Origin: Rhodoferax sp. TS-BS-61-7
GTDB taxonomy: Bacteria; Pseudomonadota; Gammaproteobacteria; Burkholderiales; Burkholderiaceae_C
Assembly (NCBI RefSeq): GCF_002943465.1
Contig: NZ_PTQY01000002.1
Location: 434,001 to 498,000, forward strand
Length of the DNA stretch: 64,000 nt
Direction: 5' to 3'
Below the pieces are notes generated by a model. It was not told the origin of the DNA. It saw only the letters and a program-made list of their open reading frames with translations, and ran no database searches. The position numbers were made by a program, and so were the translations under genes. Positions 27,440 to 36,720 of the stretch are shown here, one piece after another. Each line of letters begins with the position of its first letter. Position 1 is the stretch's first letter.

Positions 27440-28210
27440 TTACTGAGCGGCCCAGCCACCGTCCATGTTCCAGGCCACGCCGCGCACGTTGTCTCCCGCG
27501 GGGGAGCAGAAGAACACGGCCAGCGCGCCCAGCTCTTCGGGCGTGGTGAACTGCATCGACGGCTCCTTCTCACCCAACAGCTGTTTGGTCGCATCCTGGT
27601 TGCTGATGCCTTGGGCCGCCGCCTTGGCGTCCACCTGTTTTTGCACCAGGGGTGTGAGCACCCAGCCGGGGCAGATGGCATTGCAGGTCACGCCGCTGGT
27701 GGCGTTTTCCAGCGCAGTCACCTTGGTCAGGCCCACCACGCCGTGCTTGGCCGCCACATAGGCCGACTTTTCGGCAGAGCCCACCAGGCCGTGGACGCTG
27801 GCCACGTTGATGATGCGGCCCCAGTTCTTGGTCAACATGCCGGGCAGGGCCAGGCGCGTGGCGTGGAAGGCGCTGCTCATGTTGATGGCGATGATGGCGT
27901 CCCACTTCTCCACCGGGAAGTTCTCCACCCGCGCCACGTGCTGGATGCCGGCGTTGTTGACCAGAATGTCCACACCGCCAAAAGTGGCGGCGGCGTACTG
28001 CACCATGGCCTCGATCTCGGCGGGCTTGCTCATGTCGGCCCCGTGGTACCCCACCTGGGCGCCCAGCGCCGCAATTTCGGCCTTGGGGCCGTCCACATCG
28101 CCAAAGCCATTCAGCACGATGTTGGCGCCCTGGGCGGCCAGCGCCTTGGCGATGCCCAAACCGATGCCGCTGGTGGATCCGGTAACGATGGCGGTTTTAC
28201 CTTTCAACAT
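27440..28210 (-). CDS. bdhA: 3-hydroxybutyrate dehydrogenase (SDR family)
   Basis: This NAD-dependent enzyme oxidises D-3-hydroxybutyrate to acetoacetate, part of polyhydroxybutyrate turnover. The ATG at 28210, 6 bases after AAGGA, gives 256 residues. Short-chain dehydrogenase motifs are the Rossmann loop TGSTSGIGLGIA (about 11-22), NNAG near 89, catalytic Ser in NVASVHGLVG, Tyr-x3-Lys in SAYVAAKHG and CPGWVLTPLV. The insert with QKQVDAKAAAQGIS and LLGEKEPSMQF is characteristic of the HBDH branch. It is divergent from the alpha/beta hydrolase gene (70 bases between starts). Confidence 0.93.
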   Translation of the reverse strand: MLKGKTAIVTGSTSGIGLGIAKALAAQGANIVLNGFGDVDGPKAEIAALGAQVGYHGADMSKPAEIEAMVQYAAATFGGVDILVNNAGIQHVARVENFPVEKWDAIIAINMSSAFHATRLALPGMLTKNWGRIINVASVHGLVGSAEKSAYVAAKHGVVGLTKVTALENATSGVTCNAICPGWVLTPLVQKQVDAKAAAQGISNQDATKQLLGEKEPSMQFTTPEELGALAVFFCSPAGDNVRGVAWNMDGGWAAQ

Positions 28211-28280
28211 GCTGCGTCCTTCCAAAAGAGTAGGGGGGTTTCCATTAGGATGTGGTCATTATCAAACGAGTGATTCCACC

Positions 28281-29168
28281 ATGGCTGACCCTACGCTGAA
28301 CTACGTACCCTGCGCTGACGCCAACGGCGGGCACCGCATGGCGTACTGGCAGTGGGGCGCGGCCGACGCAGCCCACACCATCGTCTGTGCCCACGGCCTG
28401 TCGCGCCAGGGGCGCGACTTTGATGTGCTGGCCCAGGCGCTGCTGGCCCGCAGCCCGCAGCCGCTGCGCGTGGTCTGCCCCGACGTGGTGGGCCGTGGCC
28501 AGAGCGACTGGCTCAAAGACCCCCAGGGCTACCAGCTGCCCACCTATGCGGCGGACATGCTGGCGCTGCTGGCCCACCTGAAACCCGCCACGCTGGACTG
28601 GCTGGGCACCAGCATGGGTGGCCTGATTGGCATGGCGGTGTGCGCCCATGCGCAGGCCGTGGGCGCCACGGTGCGCCGCCTGGTGCTCAACGACGTGGGC
28701 CCGACCATCCAGTGGCAAGCCCTGGCCCGCATTGGCACCTACCTGGGCAAGGCCCAAACCTTCGACTCCCTGCAGCAGGCCGCCGACGCCATGTGGGCCA
28801 TTTCGCAAAGCTTTGGCCCGCACACGCCGGCCCAGTGGCTGGAGTTGTCGCGCCACATGGTTAAGACTACGCCCAACGGCCTTGTGGCCCTGCATTACGA
28901 CCCCGCCATTGCCGTGCCCTTTGGCGCGGTGACGCAAGAGATTGCCGCGCAGGGCGAAGCCCAGCTTTGGCAGCTGTACGACAGCCTGACGCCACAAACG
29001 CTGCTGCTGCGCGGCGCCAATTCTGATTTGTTGTCCCCCGCCACGGCGCAGGCCATGACCCAGCGTGGCCCCAAGGCGCAGCTGGTGGAGTTTGCCGATG
29101 TGGGCCATGCCCCTACCTTGATTGCCGCCGACCAGGTGGACACCGTAACGAGTTTTTTACTGGGGTGA
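28281..29168 (+). CDS. Alpha/beta hydrolase
   Basis: This 295-residue alpha/beta-hydrolase-fold protein has the oxyanion region CAHGLSRQGRDFDVLA, the nucleophile elbow GTSMGGLIGM (Ser in G-x-S-x-G, about residue 114), an acidic residue in LLLRGANSDLLS and the catalytic His near the end in FADVGHAPTL. It is divergent from bdhA; some homologues lie in polyhydroxyalkanoate loci, so a role as esterase or oligomer hydrolase is possible but unproven. The start ATG at 28281 follows the 70-base divergent promoter region. relA follows after 26 bases. Confidence 0.85.
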   Translation: MADPTLNYVPCADANGGHRMAYWQWGAADAAHTIVCAHGLSRQGRDFDVLAQALLARSPQPLRVVCPDVVGRGQSDWLKDPQGYQLPTYAADMLALLAHLKPATLDWLGTSMGGLIGMAVCAHAQAVGATVRRLVLNDVGPTIQWQALARIGTYLGKAQTFDSLQQAADAMWAISQSFGPHTPAQWLELSRHMVKTTPNGLVALHYDPAIAVPFGAVTQEIAAQGEAQLWQLYDSLTPQTLLLRGANSDLLSPATAQAMTQRGPKAQLVEFADVGHAPTLIAADQVDTVTSFLLG

Positions 29169-29194
29169 GATGCCCCGGATGATGTGAGCCTTGC

Positions 29195-31429
29195 ATGAAA
29201 AGTTTGTACGCCGAGCACAGTGCCTCGGCCACCCCGCAGGTCATCGCGGCCACCGCGGACAACCTGCCCGAACAGGCCGGTGCTCTGGCGCGTGCGCGCG
29301 CCTTTGCCGAGCCACTGTTGGCCACCCAGACCCTGGACACCGGCGAAAACGTGTTGCTGCACGCCGACGCCGTGGCTGCCATCCTGCGCACCATCGGCGG
29401 GTCCGAGGCCATGCAGGCCGCCAGCTACCTGGTCTACGCCTGCGACCACCTGAACAAACCACATGAAGTGATCGCCAAGGCCTTTGGCGACAACTTTGCC
29501 GACCTGGCGCTGGAAACCACCAAGCTGGTGCGCCTGCAGCGTATGGCGCGCGTGACGCAAAACTCGGCCAGCCACAGCGGCAATGCAGCCCCCATGGCCC
29601 AGACGGCCGCCGCGCAGACCGAGAGCGTGCGCAAGATGCTGCTGGCGTTCAGCAAAGACCTGCGTGTGGTGATGCTGCGCCTGGCCTCGCGCCTGCAGAC
29701 GCTGCGCCACTTTGCGGCCACCAAGCTGCCGGTGCCACCGGGCCTAGCGTCCGAGGCGCTGCAGGTGTTTGCCCCCCTGGCCAACCGCTTGGGCATCTGG
29801 GAAGTGAAGTGGGAGATTGAAGACCTGTCGTTCCGCTTTTTGGAGCCCGATACCTACAAGCAGGTCGCCAAGCTGTTGGACGAAAAGCGTGCCGAGCGCG
29901 AGGCCTCGGTTGAGCGCCTGCGCCAGCAACTGGCTGACGAGCTAAGCGCGCAGGGCATCCAGGCCACGGTGCAGGGCCGCCCCAAACACATTTACAGCAT
30001 TGTCAAAAAGATGCGTGGCAAGTCGCTGGGGTTTGACCAGGTGTATGACATCCGCGCACTGCGCATCGTGGTGCCCACGGTGCCGGACTGCTATGCGGCT
30101 TTGAGCTGGGTGCACAGCCAGTTTGTGCCGGTGACCGAAGAGTTTGACGACTACATTGCCCGGCCCAAACCCAACGGCTACCAATCGCTGCACACCGTGG
30201 TACGGGATGCGGGCGCTCAGCCCATCGAGGTGCAGATCCGCACCCAGGCCATGCACGACCATGCTGAACACGGCGTGGCCGCGCACTGGGCCTACAAAGA
30301 GGCCGGCGCCAAGGGCTACGGTGGCAGCGTGACGGCGGCGGGCGAGTACGACGCCAAGATCGCCGTGCTGCGCCAGCTGCTGGCCTGGGAGCGTGATTTG
30401 TCGGGCGCCCACGCAGGGGGCGACGGCGCGGGCATGTTCGAGGACCGTATCTATGTGCTGACACCCGATGCGGCCATCGTGGAACTGCCCCAAGGCGCCA
30501 CCGCCGTGGACTTTGCCTACAGCGTGCACACCAACCTGGGCCACCGCTGTCGCGGCGCCAAGGTGGACGGCGCCATGGTGCCGCTGAACACGCCGCTGAA
30601 GAATGGCCAGACCGTGGAAGTGACGGCGGTCAAAGAGGGCGGCCCCTCGCGCGACTGGCTGAACCCCGAGCTGGGCTATCTGGTCAGCCACCGTGCGCGC
30701 GCCAAGGTGCGCGCCTGGTTCAATGTGCTGGCCATGGGCGAGACCATGGCCAAGGGCCGCGAGGCGGTGGAAAAACTGCTGCAACGCGAAGGCAAGACCG
30801 CCATCAAACTGGACGACCTGGCCAGCCAGCTAGGCTTCAACAATGCCGATGCGCTGTTTGAGGTGGTGGGCAAGGACGAGTTTTCGCTGCGCAACATCGA
30901 AATGCTGTTGCGCCCGCCCGAACCAGCCACCACGCAAGACGACTACATGCCGCTCAAAAAGCCGCGTGCGGCGGGCAGCAAGGGTGGCGTGCTGGTGGTC
31001 GGTATTGACTCGCTGATGACGCAGCTGGCCAAGTGCTGCAAACCCGCACCGCCCGACCTGATCAGTGGTTTTGTGACCCGTGGCAAGGGCGTGAGCGTGC
31101 ACCGTTCGGACTGCTCCAATTTGCGCAACATGGTGAACCGCAGCGGCGACCGCCTGATTGAAGTAGAGTGGGGCGTGCCTCAAGGCAAAGATGGCAACGT
31201 GTACCCCGTGGACGTGGCAGTGGAAGCCCATGACCGCCAGGGCCTGCTGCGCGATATCTCGGAAGTGTTTGCCAAGGAGAAGATGAACGTCATCGGCGTC
31301 CAGACCCAGTCGGTCAAGGGCACTGCGTGGATGACGTTTACCGTGGAGGTGGCCGAGTCCGGCCGCCTGGCCCGTGTGCTGAAGATTGTGGGCGAGCTGG
31401 GCGGCGTGCGCTCGGCGCGGCGGCGCTAG
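29195..31429 (+). CDS. relA: GTP pyrophosphokinase ((p)ppGpp synthetase I)
   Basis: This stringent-response alarmone synthetase has 744 residues. The N-terminal HD-like region (about 40-190) lacks the HDxxED hydrolase motif, which assigns it to RelA rather than the bifunctional SpoT. The synthetase domain shows GRPKHIYSIVKKMRGK, VYDIRALRIVV and EFDDYIARPKPNGYQSLHT. A TGS domain (VLTPDAAIVELPQGATAVDFAY), a conserved-cysteine region (LAKCCKPAPPD) and a C-terminal ACT domain (HDRQGLLRDISEVFAKEKMNV) follow. The activity should be ribosome-dependent ppGpp synthesis upon amino-acid starvation. Confidence 0.96.
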   Translation: MKSLYAEHSASATPQVIAATADNLPEQAGALARARAFAEPLLATQTLDTGENVLLHADAVAAILRTIGGSEAMQAASYLVYACDHLNKPHEVIAKAFGDNFADLALETTKLVRLQRMARVTQNSASHSGNAAPMAQTAAAQTESVRKMLLAFSKDLRVVMLRLASRLQTLRHFAATKLPVPPGLASEALQVFAPLANRLGIWEVKWEIEDLSFRFLEPDTYKQVAKLLDEKRAEREASVERLRQQLADELSAQGIQATVQGRPKHIYSIVKKMRGKSLGFDQVYDIRALRIVVPTVPDCYAALSWVHSQFVPVTEEFDDYIARPKPNGYQSLHTVVRDAGAQPIEVQIRTQAMHDHAEHGVAAHWAYKEAGAKGYGGSVTAAGEYDAKIAVLRQLLAWERDLSGAHAGGDGAGMFEDRIYVLTPDAAIVELPQGATAVDFAYSVHTNLGHRCRGAKVDGAMVPLNTPLKNGQTVEVTAVKEGGPSRDWLNPELGYLVSHRARAKVRAWFNVLAMGETMAKGREAVEKLLQREGKTAIKLDDLASQLGFNNADALFEVVGKDEFSLRNIEMLLRPPEPATTQDDYMPLKKPRAAGSKGGVLVVGIDSLMTQLAKCCKPAPPDLISGFVTRGKGVSVHRSDCSNLRNMVNRSGDRLIEVEWGVPQGKDGNVYPVDVAVEAHDRQGLLRDISEVFAKEKMNVIGVQTQSVKGTAWMTFTVEVAESGRLARVLKIVGELGGVRSARRR

Positions 31430-31465
31430 CCTTAATTTGGGGCCGTGTTATCGGGGCTTGTAGCC

Positions 31466-31479
31466 TTGACAAAGATCAA
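31466..31479 (+). promoter_or_regulatory. FNR/ANR-type binding site upstream of the PAS kinase gene
   Basis: TTGACAAAGATCAA matches the FNR/ANR/DNR consensus TTGAy-N4-ATCAA at every specified base. It is centred about 128 bases before the start of the histidine kinase gene at 31601. The same TTGACA could serve as a -35 box with CATAGT (31488-31493) as a weak -10, spacer 16. Oxygen or NO control of the signalling trio is inferred. Confidence 0.55.
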
Positions 31480-31600
31480 GATTCCGCCATAGTCACCCCA
31501 ACGCGCAGCACCATGTTGCCACGGGCTTGGGCCTGCAAAGAGCAACGCAGCGTGTTGGGTTTATTTGCATTGCTTTTCAGAAGAAAAGCGAGGGAGGTGC

Positions 31601-33064
31601 ATGGACGACGCGCTGGTGCAAGGGCAGGAGGGGCAGTTCCGACAAATTGTGGAAATGGCGCCTTATGCCATTGTCATGATTGGTGAGGGCGGGTTGATTG
31701 AAATGGTGAATCGGCAAGCCGAAACCATTTTTGGTTATTCCCGTGTTGAGCTGTTGGGCCAGGCCATCGAGGTGCTGTTGCCAGAGCGCTTTCGCCGCGT
31801 GCACCCGGCCCACCGCGCCAACTTTGTGGCCGATCCCAGCCCGCGCCTGATGGGCATTGGCCGCGACCTGTATGGACGTCGAAAGGACGGTGGCGAGTTC
31901 CCCATCGAGATTGGCCTCACCCCCATCAAAACCGCCGAGGGCATGAAGGTGGTGTCGGCGATTGTCGATTTGTCCGAACGCAAGCGGCAGGAGGAGCAGT
32001 TTCGCCAAGTGGTGGAAATGGCGCCCAATGGCATGGTCATGATCGACAAGTCCGGTGTGATTGAAATGGTCAACTCCCAAGCGGAAGCCATTTTTGGGTA
32101 CGCCCGTTCCGAGCTGCTGGGCCAATCCATCGACATGTTGCTGCCCACGCGGTTTCGGGGCGGGCACCCGCACCATCGCGCCACCTACTTTTCCGATCCC
32201 AGCCCACGCTCCATGGGCAGTGGCCGCGATTTGTATGGTCTGCGCAAAGACGGCAGCGAGTTCCCGGTCGAGATTGGCCTGAACCCCATCATGACTGCCA
32301 CAGGGCTCAAGATTCTGTCCGCCATTGTGGACATCACGGCGCGCAAACAATCCGAATTGCAGTTGAGCAACCTGGTGGGGCAGCTCACGCGCAGCAACGA
32401 CGATCTGAACAACTTTGCCTATGTGGCCTCGCACGACCTCAAGTCGCCGCTGCGCGGGGTGGACCAGTTAGCCACCTGGATTGCAGAGGACTTGGGCGAT
32501 TCACTGAACAGCGAAACGCAGGACCATCTGCGCTTGATGCGCAGCCGGATTGGCCGCATGGAAATGTTGTTGGATGACTTGCTGGCCTATTCACGCGTGG
32601 GGCAGTCAGACAACCCGATTGGGGCGGTGAACACCGGCCACCTGGTGCGCGACATTTTTGAGCTGGCCGCCTCGCAAAAAAACATCAAGCTGGTTGCCGC
32701 GGCGGACATGCCCGTGGTGCGCACGCAGAAAGTGCCGCTGGAGTTAGTGTTGCGCAACCTGATCAACAACGCCATCAAACACCAGGACAAGCCGCAGGGG
32801 ACGATATGGGTGCACGCGCGACCTTACCCCGGTGGGTATGAGTTTGCGGTCCAGGATGACGGGCCCGGCATTCCACCCGAACACCAGAAACGGGTGTTCA
32901 CCATCTTCCAGACCCTGAAGCCACGCGACGAGGTGGAAGGCAGTGGAATGGGCCTGGCCATTGTGAAAAAAGCGGTGGAAACGGTTGGTGGTGTGGTGAC
33001 GCTGGAGTCGGATGGCAATGCCGGCTGCACCTTCCGCTTTACCTGGCCCACGCAGTCCGATTGA
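31601..33064 (+). CDS. PAS-PAS sensor histidine kinase
   Basis: The ATG at 31601, with GGGAGG just upstream, gives a soluble 487-residue kinase. Two PAS domains (12-128 and 133-249) are tandem duplicates with a 121-residue period and about two-thirds identity by hand alignment; each ends in SAIVD. A HisKA domain follows with phospho-acceptor His278 in ASHDLKSPLRG, then an ATPase domain with NLINNAIKHQ, DDGPGIP and GSGMGLAIVKK. The absence of membrane segments indicates cytoplasmic sensing. It heads a group with a stand-alone receiver (33077) and a receiver-GGDEF-EAL protein (33523), and an FNR-type box lies upstream. Confidence 0.9.
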   Translation: MDDALVQGQEGQFRQIVEMAPYAIVMIGEGGLIEMVNRQAETIFGYSRVELLGQAIEVLLPERFRRVHPAHRANFVADPSPRLMGIGRDLYGRRKDGGEFPIEIGLTPIKTAEGMKVVSAIVDLSERKRQEEQFRQVVEMAPNGMVMIDKSGVIEMVNSQAEAIFGYARSELLGQSIDMLLPTRFRGGHPHHRATYFSDPSPRSMGSGRDLYGLRKDGSEFPVEIGLNPIMTATGLKILSAIVDITARKQSELQLSNLVGQLTRSNDDLNNFAYVASHDLKSPLRGVDQLATWIAEDLGDSLNSETQDHLRLMRSRIGRMEMLLDDLLAYSRVGQSDNPIGAVNTGHLVRDIFELAASQKNIKLVAAADMPVVRTQKVPLELVLRNLINNAIKHQDKPQGTIWVHARPYPGGYEFAVQDDGPGIPPEHQKRVFTIFQTLKPRDEVEGSGMGLAIVKKAVETVGGVVTLESDGNAGCTFRFTWPTQSD

Positions 33065-33076
33065 GGAGTAGCCACG

Positions 33077-33508
33077 ATGCAAGCCAACAAAACCGACAAG
33101 GACGTCACCCTGCTGCTGGTGGACGACGACGATGTAGATGTGATGGGCATCCGGCGTGCGCTCAAGAAGCTGCAAATTACCAACCCCATCGTGCGTGCCC
33201 GGGACGGCATGGAAGGGCTGGCCAAACTGCGCGAGTGCAATGCGTCCCACCGGCCCTACCTGGTGCTGCTGGACCTGAACCTGCCGCGCATGAATGGGCT
33301 GGAGGTGTTGGCCGAGATCCGCAAGGACCCGGCGTTGTCCAGCGCGGTGGTGTTTGTGCTGACCACCTCCAAGGCCGAGGAGGACAAGGCGATTGCCTAC
33401 AAACACAACATCGCGGGTTACATCATCAAGAGCCAGGTGGGCGACGGGGTGATGCGTGCGATGGAAATGCTACATGGCTACTGGCGTGTGGTGGAGCTGA
33501 TTGCGTAG
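33077..33508 (+). CDS. Single-domain response regulator (Rcp1-like)
   Basis: This 143-residue stand-alone receiver has the acidic cluster VDDDDVDVMGI (15-25), phospho-acceptor Asp66 in LLDLNLPRMNG, Thr in LTTSKAEED and Lys in YIIKSQV. This subfamily pairs with cytoplasmic PAS or phytochrome kinases; the kinase gene ends 12 bases upstream. It has no output domain, so it may relay phosphate or act by protein contact. Its TAG overlaps a possible GTG start of the next gene. Confidence 0.9.
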   Translation: MQANKTDKDVTLLLVDDDDVDVMGIRRALKKLQITNPIVRARDGMEGLAKLRECNASHRPYLVLLDLNLPRMNGLEVLAEIRKDPALSSAVVFVLTTSKAEEDKAIAYKHNIAGYIIKSQVGDGVMRAMEMLHGYWRVVELIA

Positions 33509-33522
33509 TGACAAAGGTACCC

Positions 33523-35253
33523 ATGATTGCGGAACTCTCCCTGCTGCTGATTGACGATGACGAGCTGGACCGGCACGCCATCACGCGCACCCTGCGCAAA
33601 AGCCCGGTGCCCTGCGAGGTGGCGTACGCCGAGACCGCTGCGGCTGGCTTGGAGATGGCGTCTAGCAAGAAGTTTGATGCCATCCTGCTGGACTACCGCC
33701 TGCCCGATGACAACGGGCTGGAGGTGTTGCGCGCGCTGCGGGGCGGTGCGTACGACGGGGTGGCCGTGGTGATGCTTAGCCGTTACGAAAACGAGAGCCT
33801 GGCTGAACAGTGCCTGGAGGCAGGCGCGCAAGACTTTTTGCTGAAGGACGAGGTGAACAGCCGCCACCTGACCCGGGTGGTGATGCAGGCGCGCCAGCGG
33901 TTTCAGATTGAGGAGCGGCTGCGTTACAGCCTGGAGCAGGTGCGCAACCTGTCCGAGCACGATGCCCTGACTGGCCTGATGAACCGCCGCGGCTTTGAGC
34001 GCGCGCTGGAGGCCCAACTGGCCCGTGCTCGCCGCCGGGACGGCCGCTTGGCCATTTTGCTGCTGGACCTGGACGATTTCAAAAGCGTCAACGACACCAT
34101 GGGGCACGACGCTGGTGACCAGTTGCTGGTGGAGGTGGCGCGCCGCCTGACGCTGATTGCACGGGACGGCGACTTGTTGTGCCGGCTGGGTGGGGATGAG
34201 TTTGTGGTGATGATGACCAGCTTTGACCACGATGAGCAGGCCATTGTGCTGGCCGACCGTATCAATGTTGCGCTGCGCGAGTCCATCTTCATCGGGTCCA
34301 CCGAACAGACCATCACCACCAGCATCGGCATTGCGGTGTTGGGTAACACCACCGACAACGCGGCCGACTTGCTCAAATACGCCGATCTGGCCATGTACCA
34401 GGCCAAGCTGGATGGCCGCAACAAAAGCCGCTTTTATTCCGTGTCGTTGCAAGAGGCGGTGCAGTTCCGTTCACTCATCAAAAATGACCTGCAGCGCGCG
34501 CTGGAAAAAGACGAACTCAAAATTTACTACCAGCCGCAAATTCGCTCTGTCGATGGTGGCTTGCGCGGTATGGAGGCTTTGCTGCGCTGGCACCACCCCC
34601 GCCTGGGTGTGCTGTCGCCGGCGGCTTTTCTGGCCATCGCCGAAGAAACCGGCCTGATTGTGGACATCGGCGCCTGGGTGTTGTTGGAGGGCTGCCGGCA
34701 GCTCAAGGTCTGGCGCGAGCGTTATGCGCCGCGCCTGGCCGATCTGACCTTGGCGATCAACCTGTCAGCGGTGCAGATCAAGCAGGAGAAACTGCCCCGC
34801 ACCGTGATGGCGGCCCTGGCCGAACATGGTCTGCCGGCCAACGCGCTGGAGCTGGAAATTACTGAAAGCATGCTGATCGAGGTGACCAGCACCACGGTGT
34901 CCCTGCTGTCCGAGATCTCGGCCCAGGGTGTGGCCATGTCGCTGGACGACTTTGGCACCGGTTATTCCTCGCTGGACCACCTGAAGCTGTTCCCCATCAG
35001 CATTCTCAAAATCGACAAGGGTTTTGTATCCGCGGTGGGTGAAGGGGGCAAGAGCGAAAAACTGTTTGTGGCCATCATCGCTTTTGCCAAGGCGCTGAAC
35101 ATGCAGATTGTGGTGGAGGGGGTGGAAACCCAGGCGCAGGCCGCGTTTTGCACCCAGCAGGGTTGCGACCTGTTGCAGGGTTATTTCTATTCCAAGCCCC
35201 TGCCTGCGCATGAGTTTGAGGCCACCTTTCTGGCAGGCCCCACGCGGCACTAG
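33523..35253 (+). CDS. Receiver-GGDEF-EAL response regulator
   Basis: This 576-residue cytoplasmic regulator has a receiver domain (1-125) with phospho-acceptor Asp57 in LLDYRLPDDNG, followed by GGDEF (about 140-305) with an intact RLGGDEFVVMM and EAL (about 320-570) with MEALLRWHHP, ITESMLIEV and LDDFGTGYSSLDHL. It probably converts phosphorylation by the neighbouring PAS kinase into altered c-di-GMP levels. AAAGG at 33513-33517 lies 5 bases before the ATG at 33523, preferred over the GTG at 33508 that overlaps the upstream stop. Confidence 0.92.
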   Translation: MIAELSLLLIDDDELDRHAITRTLRKSPVPCEVAYAETAAAGLEMASSKKFDAILLDYRLPDDNGLEVLRALRGGAYDGVAVVMLSRYENESLAEQCLEAGAQDFLLKDEVNSRHLTRVVMQARQRFQIEERLRYSLEQVRNLSEHDALTGLMNRRGFERALEAQLARARRRDGRLAILLLDLDDFKSVNDTMGHDAGDQLLVEVARRLTLIARDGDLLCRLGGDEFVVMMTSFDHDEQAIVLADRINVALRESIFIGSTEQTITTSIGIAVLGNTTDNAADLLKYADLAMYQAKLDGRNKSRFYSVSLQEAVQFRSLIKNDLQRALEKDELKIYYQPQIRSVDGGLRGMEALLRWHHPRLGVLSPAAFLAIAEETGLIVDIGAWVLLEGCRQLKVWRERYAPRLADLTLAINLSAVQIKQEKLPRTVMAALAEHGLPANALELEITESMLIEVTSTTVSLLSEISAQGVAMSLDDFGTGYSSLDHLKLFPISILKIDKGFVSAVGEGGKSEKLFVAIIAFAKALNMQIVVEGVETQAQAAFCTQQGCDLLQGYFYSKPLPAHEFEATFLAGPTRH

Positions 35254-35260
35254 GGCGCGA

Positions 35261-35752
35261 TTAGTCCAGCGCCACCTCGGCCAGCGGCACGCCGCACAGG
35301 GCGGCCAGCGCCGTCACCACCATGGCGTGGTCTTCACGCTGCGGAATGCCTGACACGGTGACCACGCCCACCACACCTACGCCGCGCACACGGATGGGAA
35401 AACTGCCACCGTGGGTGGCGTAGTCCCGCAGTGCCAAGCCCTGTTTGGCTTCCAGCGAACTGTTTTCCTGCTCCAGCTTGAGCCCCAGCGCGTAAGAGCT
35501 GGTGTGCAGCAGCTCCACCGCATTGCGCTTGCGGCGTGCCCAGTCGGCATTGGTGGGGCCGGTGCCGGGCATGGCGTAGTAAAAAACCGTCTCCTTGCTC
35601 AGGCGGATCTCGATGGACAGCGCCACGCCAGCCGCTTCGCACAGCGCCTTGATGTTGGTACCCAGCGTCCAGGCGGTGGCCTGGTCAAAGGCGTCGAATT
35701 GCAGGCGCTGTTCTTGCAGGGCCAGGCGGTCCAGGTCGGTGGCGATGGTCAT
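35261..35752 (-). CDS. UPF0303/heme-degrading domain family protein
   Basis: This 163-residue protein of the UPF0303 family (Haem_degrading/GlcG-like fold) shows FYYAMPGTGPTNADWARRK (about 58-76), NSSLEAKQGL and the C-terminal signature GVVTVSGIPQREDHAMVV. Members are small cytoplasmic proteins of uncertain function; some relatives bind heme. It ends 7 bases from the converging receiver-GGDEF-EAL gene. Repeat copy C begins 7 bases upstream of its ATG, so its promoter or translation region abuts the repeat and the EVE gene. Confidence 0.85.
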   Translation of the reverse strand: MTIATDLDRLALQEQRLQFDAFDQATAWTLGTNIKALCEAAGVALSIEIRLSKETVFYYAMPGTGPTNADWARRKRNAVELLHTSSYALGLKLEQENSSLEAKQGLALRDYATHGGSFPIRVRGVGVVGVVTVSGIPQREDHAMVVTALAALCGVPLAEVALD

Positions 35753-35758
35753 GGTGGT

Positions 35759-35812
35759 TGCTATAAAGTTAGGAGCTTCTTGCGCAATAGATACGGGGGC
35801 TAGAGGCAGTTT

Positions 35813-35819
<7 letters not shown>
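35759..35819 (+). repeat. 61-bp dispersed repeat, copy C (EVE-UPF0303 junction)
   Basis: The copy begins TGCTATAAAGTTAGG, then AGCTTCTTGCGCA (one core change), ATACGGGGGCTAGAGGC and TTTTTATACC. Its right end contains the stop codon of the EVE gene (35813-35815), and its left end lies 7 bases from the start codon of the UPF0303 gene. It has the same orientation as the other copies. Confidence 0.85.
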
Positions 35820-36289
<470 letters not shown>

Positions 36290-36311
36290 GGGTGTTTTAT
36301 TTGAATGTTTC

Positions 36312-36355
36312 TGGTAATGCATTTGCATTGTCTTGGCAATGCAAATGCATTACCA
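36312..36355. promoter_or_regulatory. 19-bp perfect inverted repeat, probable operator of prlF-yhaV
   Basis: TGGTAATGCATTTGCATTG (36312-36330) is repeated as an exact inverted copy at 36337-36355 around the six bases TCTTGG. It lies 35 bases before the antitoxin ATG and 22 bases from the divergent EVE ATG. Each arm itself contains a near-palindrome around ATGCATTTGCAT, giving four related half-sites. The AbrB-like antitoxin, with or without toxin, is the expected ligand for such an autoregulatory site. Confidence 0.8.
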
Positions 36356-36390
36356 TGGGTAACCAAGTGAATTTTGAACTGGAGTGCACG

Positions 36391-36720
36391 ATGCCTGCCA
36401 CCATGGAAGTCGAATCTACCCTGACTGAACGCTACCAGACCACGGTGCCCGAAACCGTGCGCCGCGCCTTGCGCCTTGGCAAGCGCGACAAAATCCATTA
36501 CAGCATCCGCCCTGGTGGCGAGGTGGTGCTGACCAGGGCCTCCAATACGGACACTGCGGACCCCGCACTGGGTGCTTTTTTGGGCTTTTTGGCGCAGGAC
36601 ATGACCCAGCACCCGGAGCGCCTGCAAGCCATTGATTCCGAATTGTTACAACGCATTCAAGCGCTCACCACTGGCGTGGAACTGGATATGGACGCTGCGC
36701 TGTCGGCCGACGATGAATGA
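36391..36720 (+). CDS. prlF: PrlF/SohA-type antitoxin (AbrB-like)
   Basis: The ATG at 36391, 6 bases after GGAG, gives 109 residues. The N-terminal half is a swapped-hairpin AbrB/SpoVT domain: STLTERYQTTVPETVRRALRLGKRDKIHYSI followed by EVVLTRA. The C-terminal half (DPALGAFLGFLAQDM ... ALTTGVELDMDAALSADDE) is the toxin-neutralising part seen in PrlF proteins. It should bind the palindrome upstream and neutralise YhaV. The stop codon overlaps the toxin start (ATGA), typical of type II modules. Confidence 0.92.
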   Translation: MPATMEVESTLTERYQTTVPETVRRALRLGKRDKIHYSIRPGGEVVLTRASNTDTADPALGAFLGFLAQDMTQHPERLQAIDSELLQRIQALTTGVELDMDAALSADDE

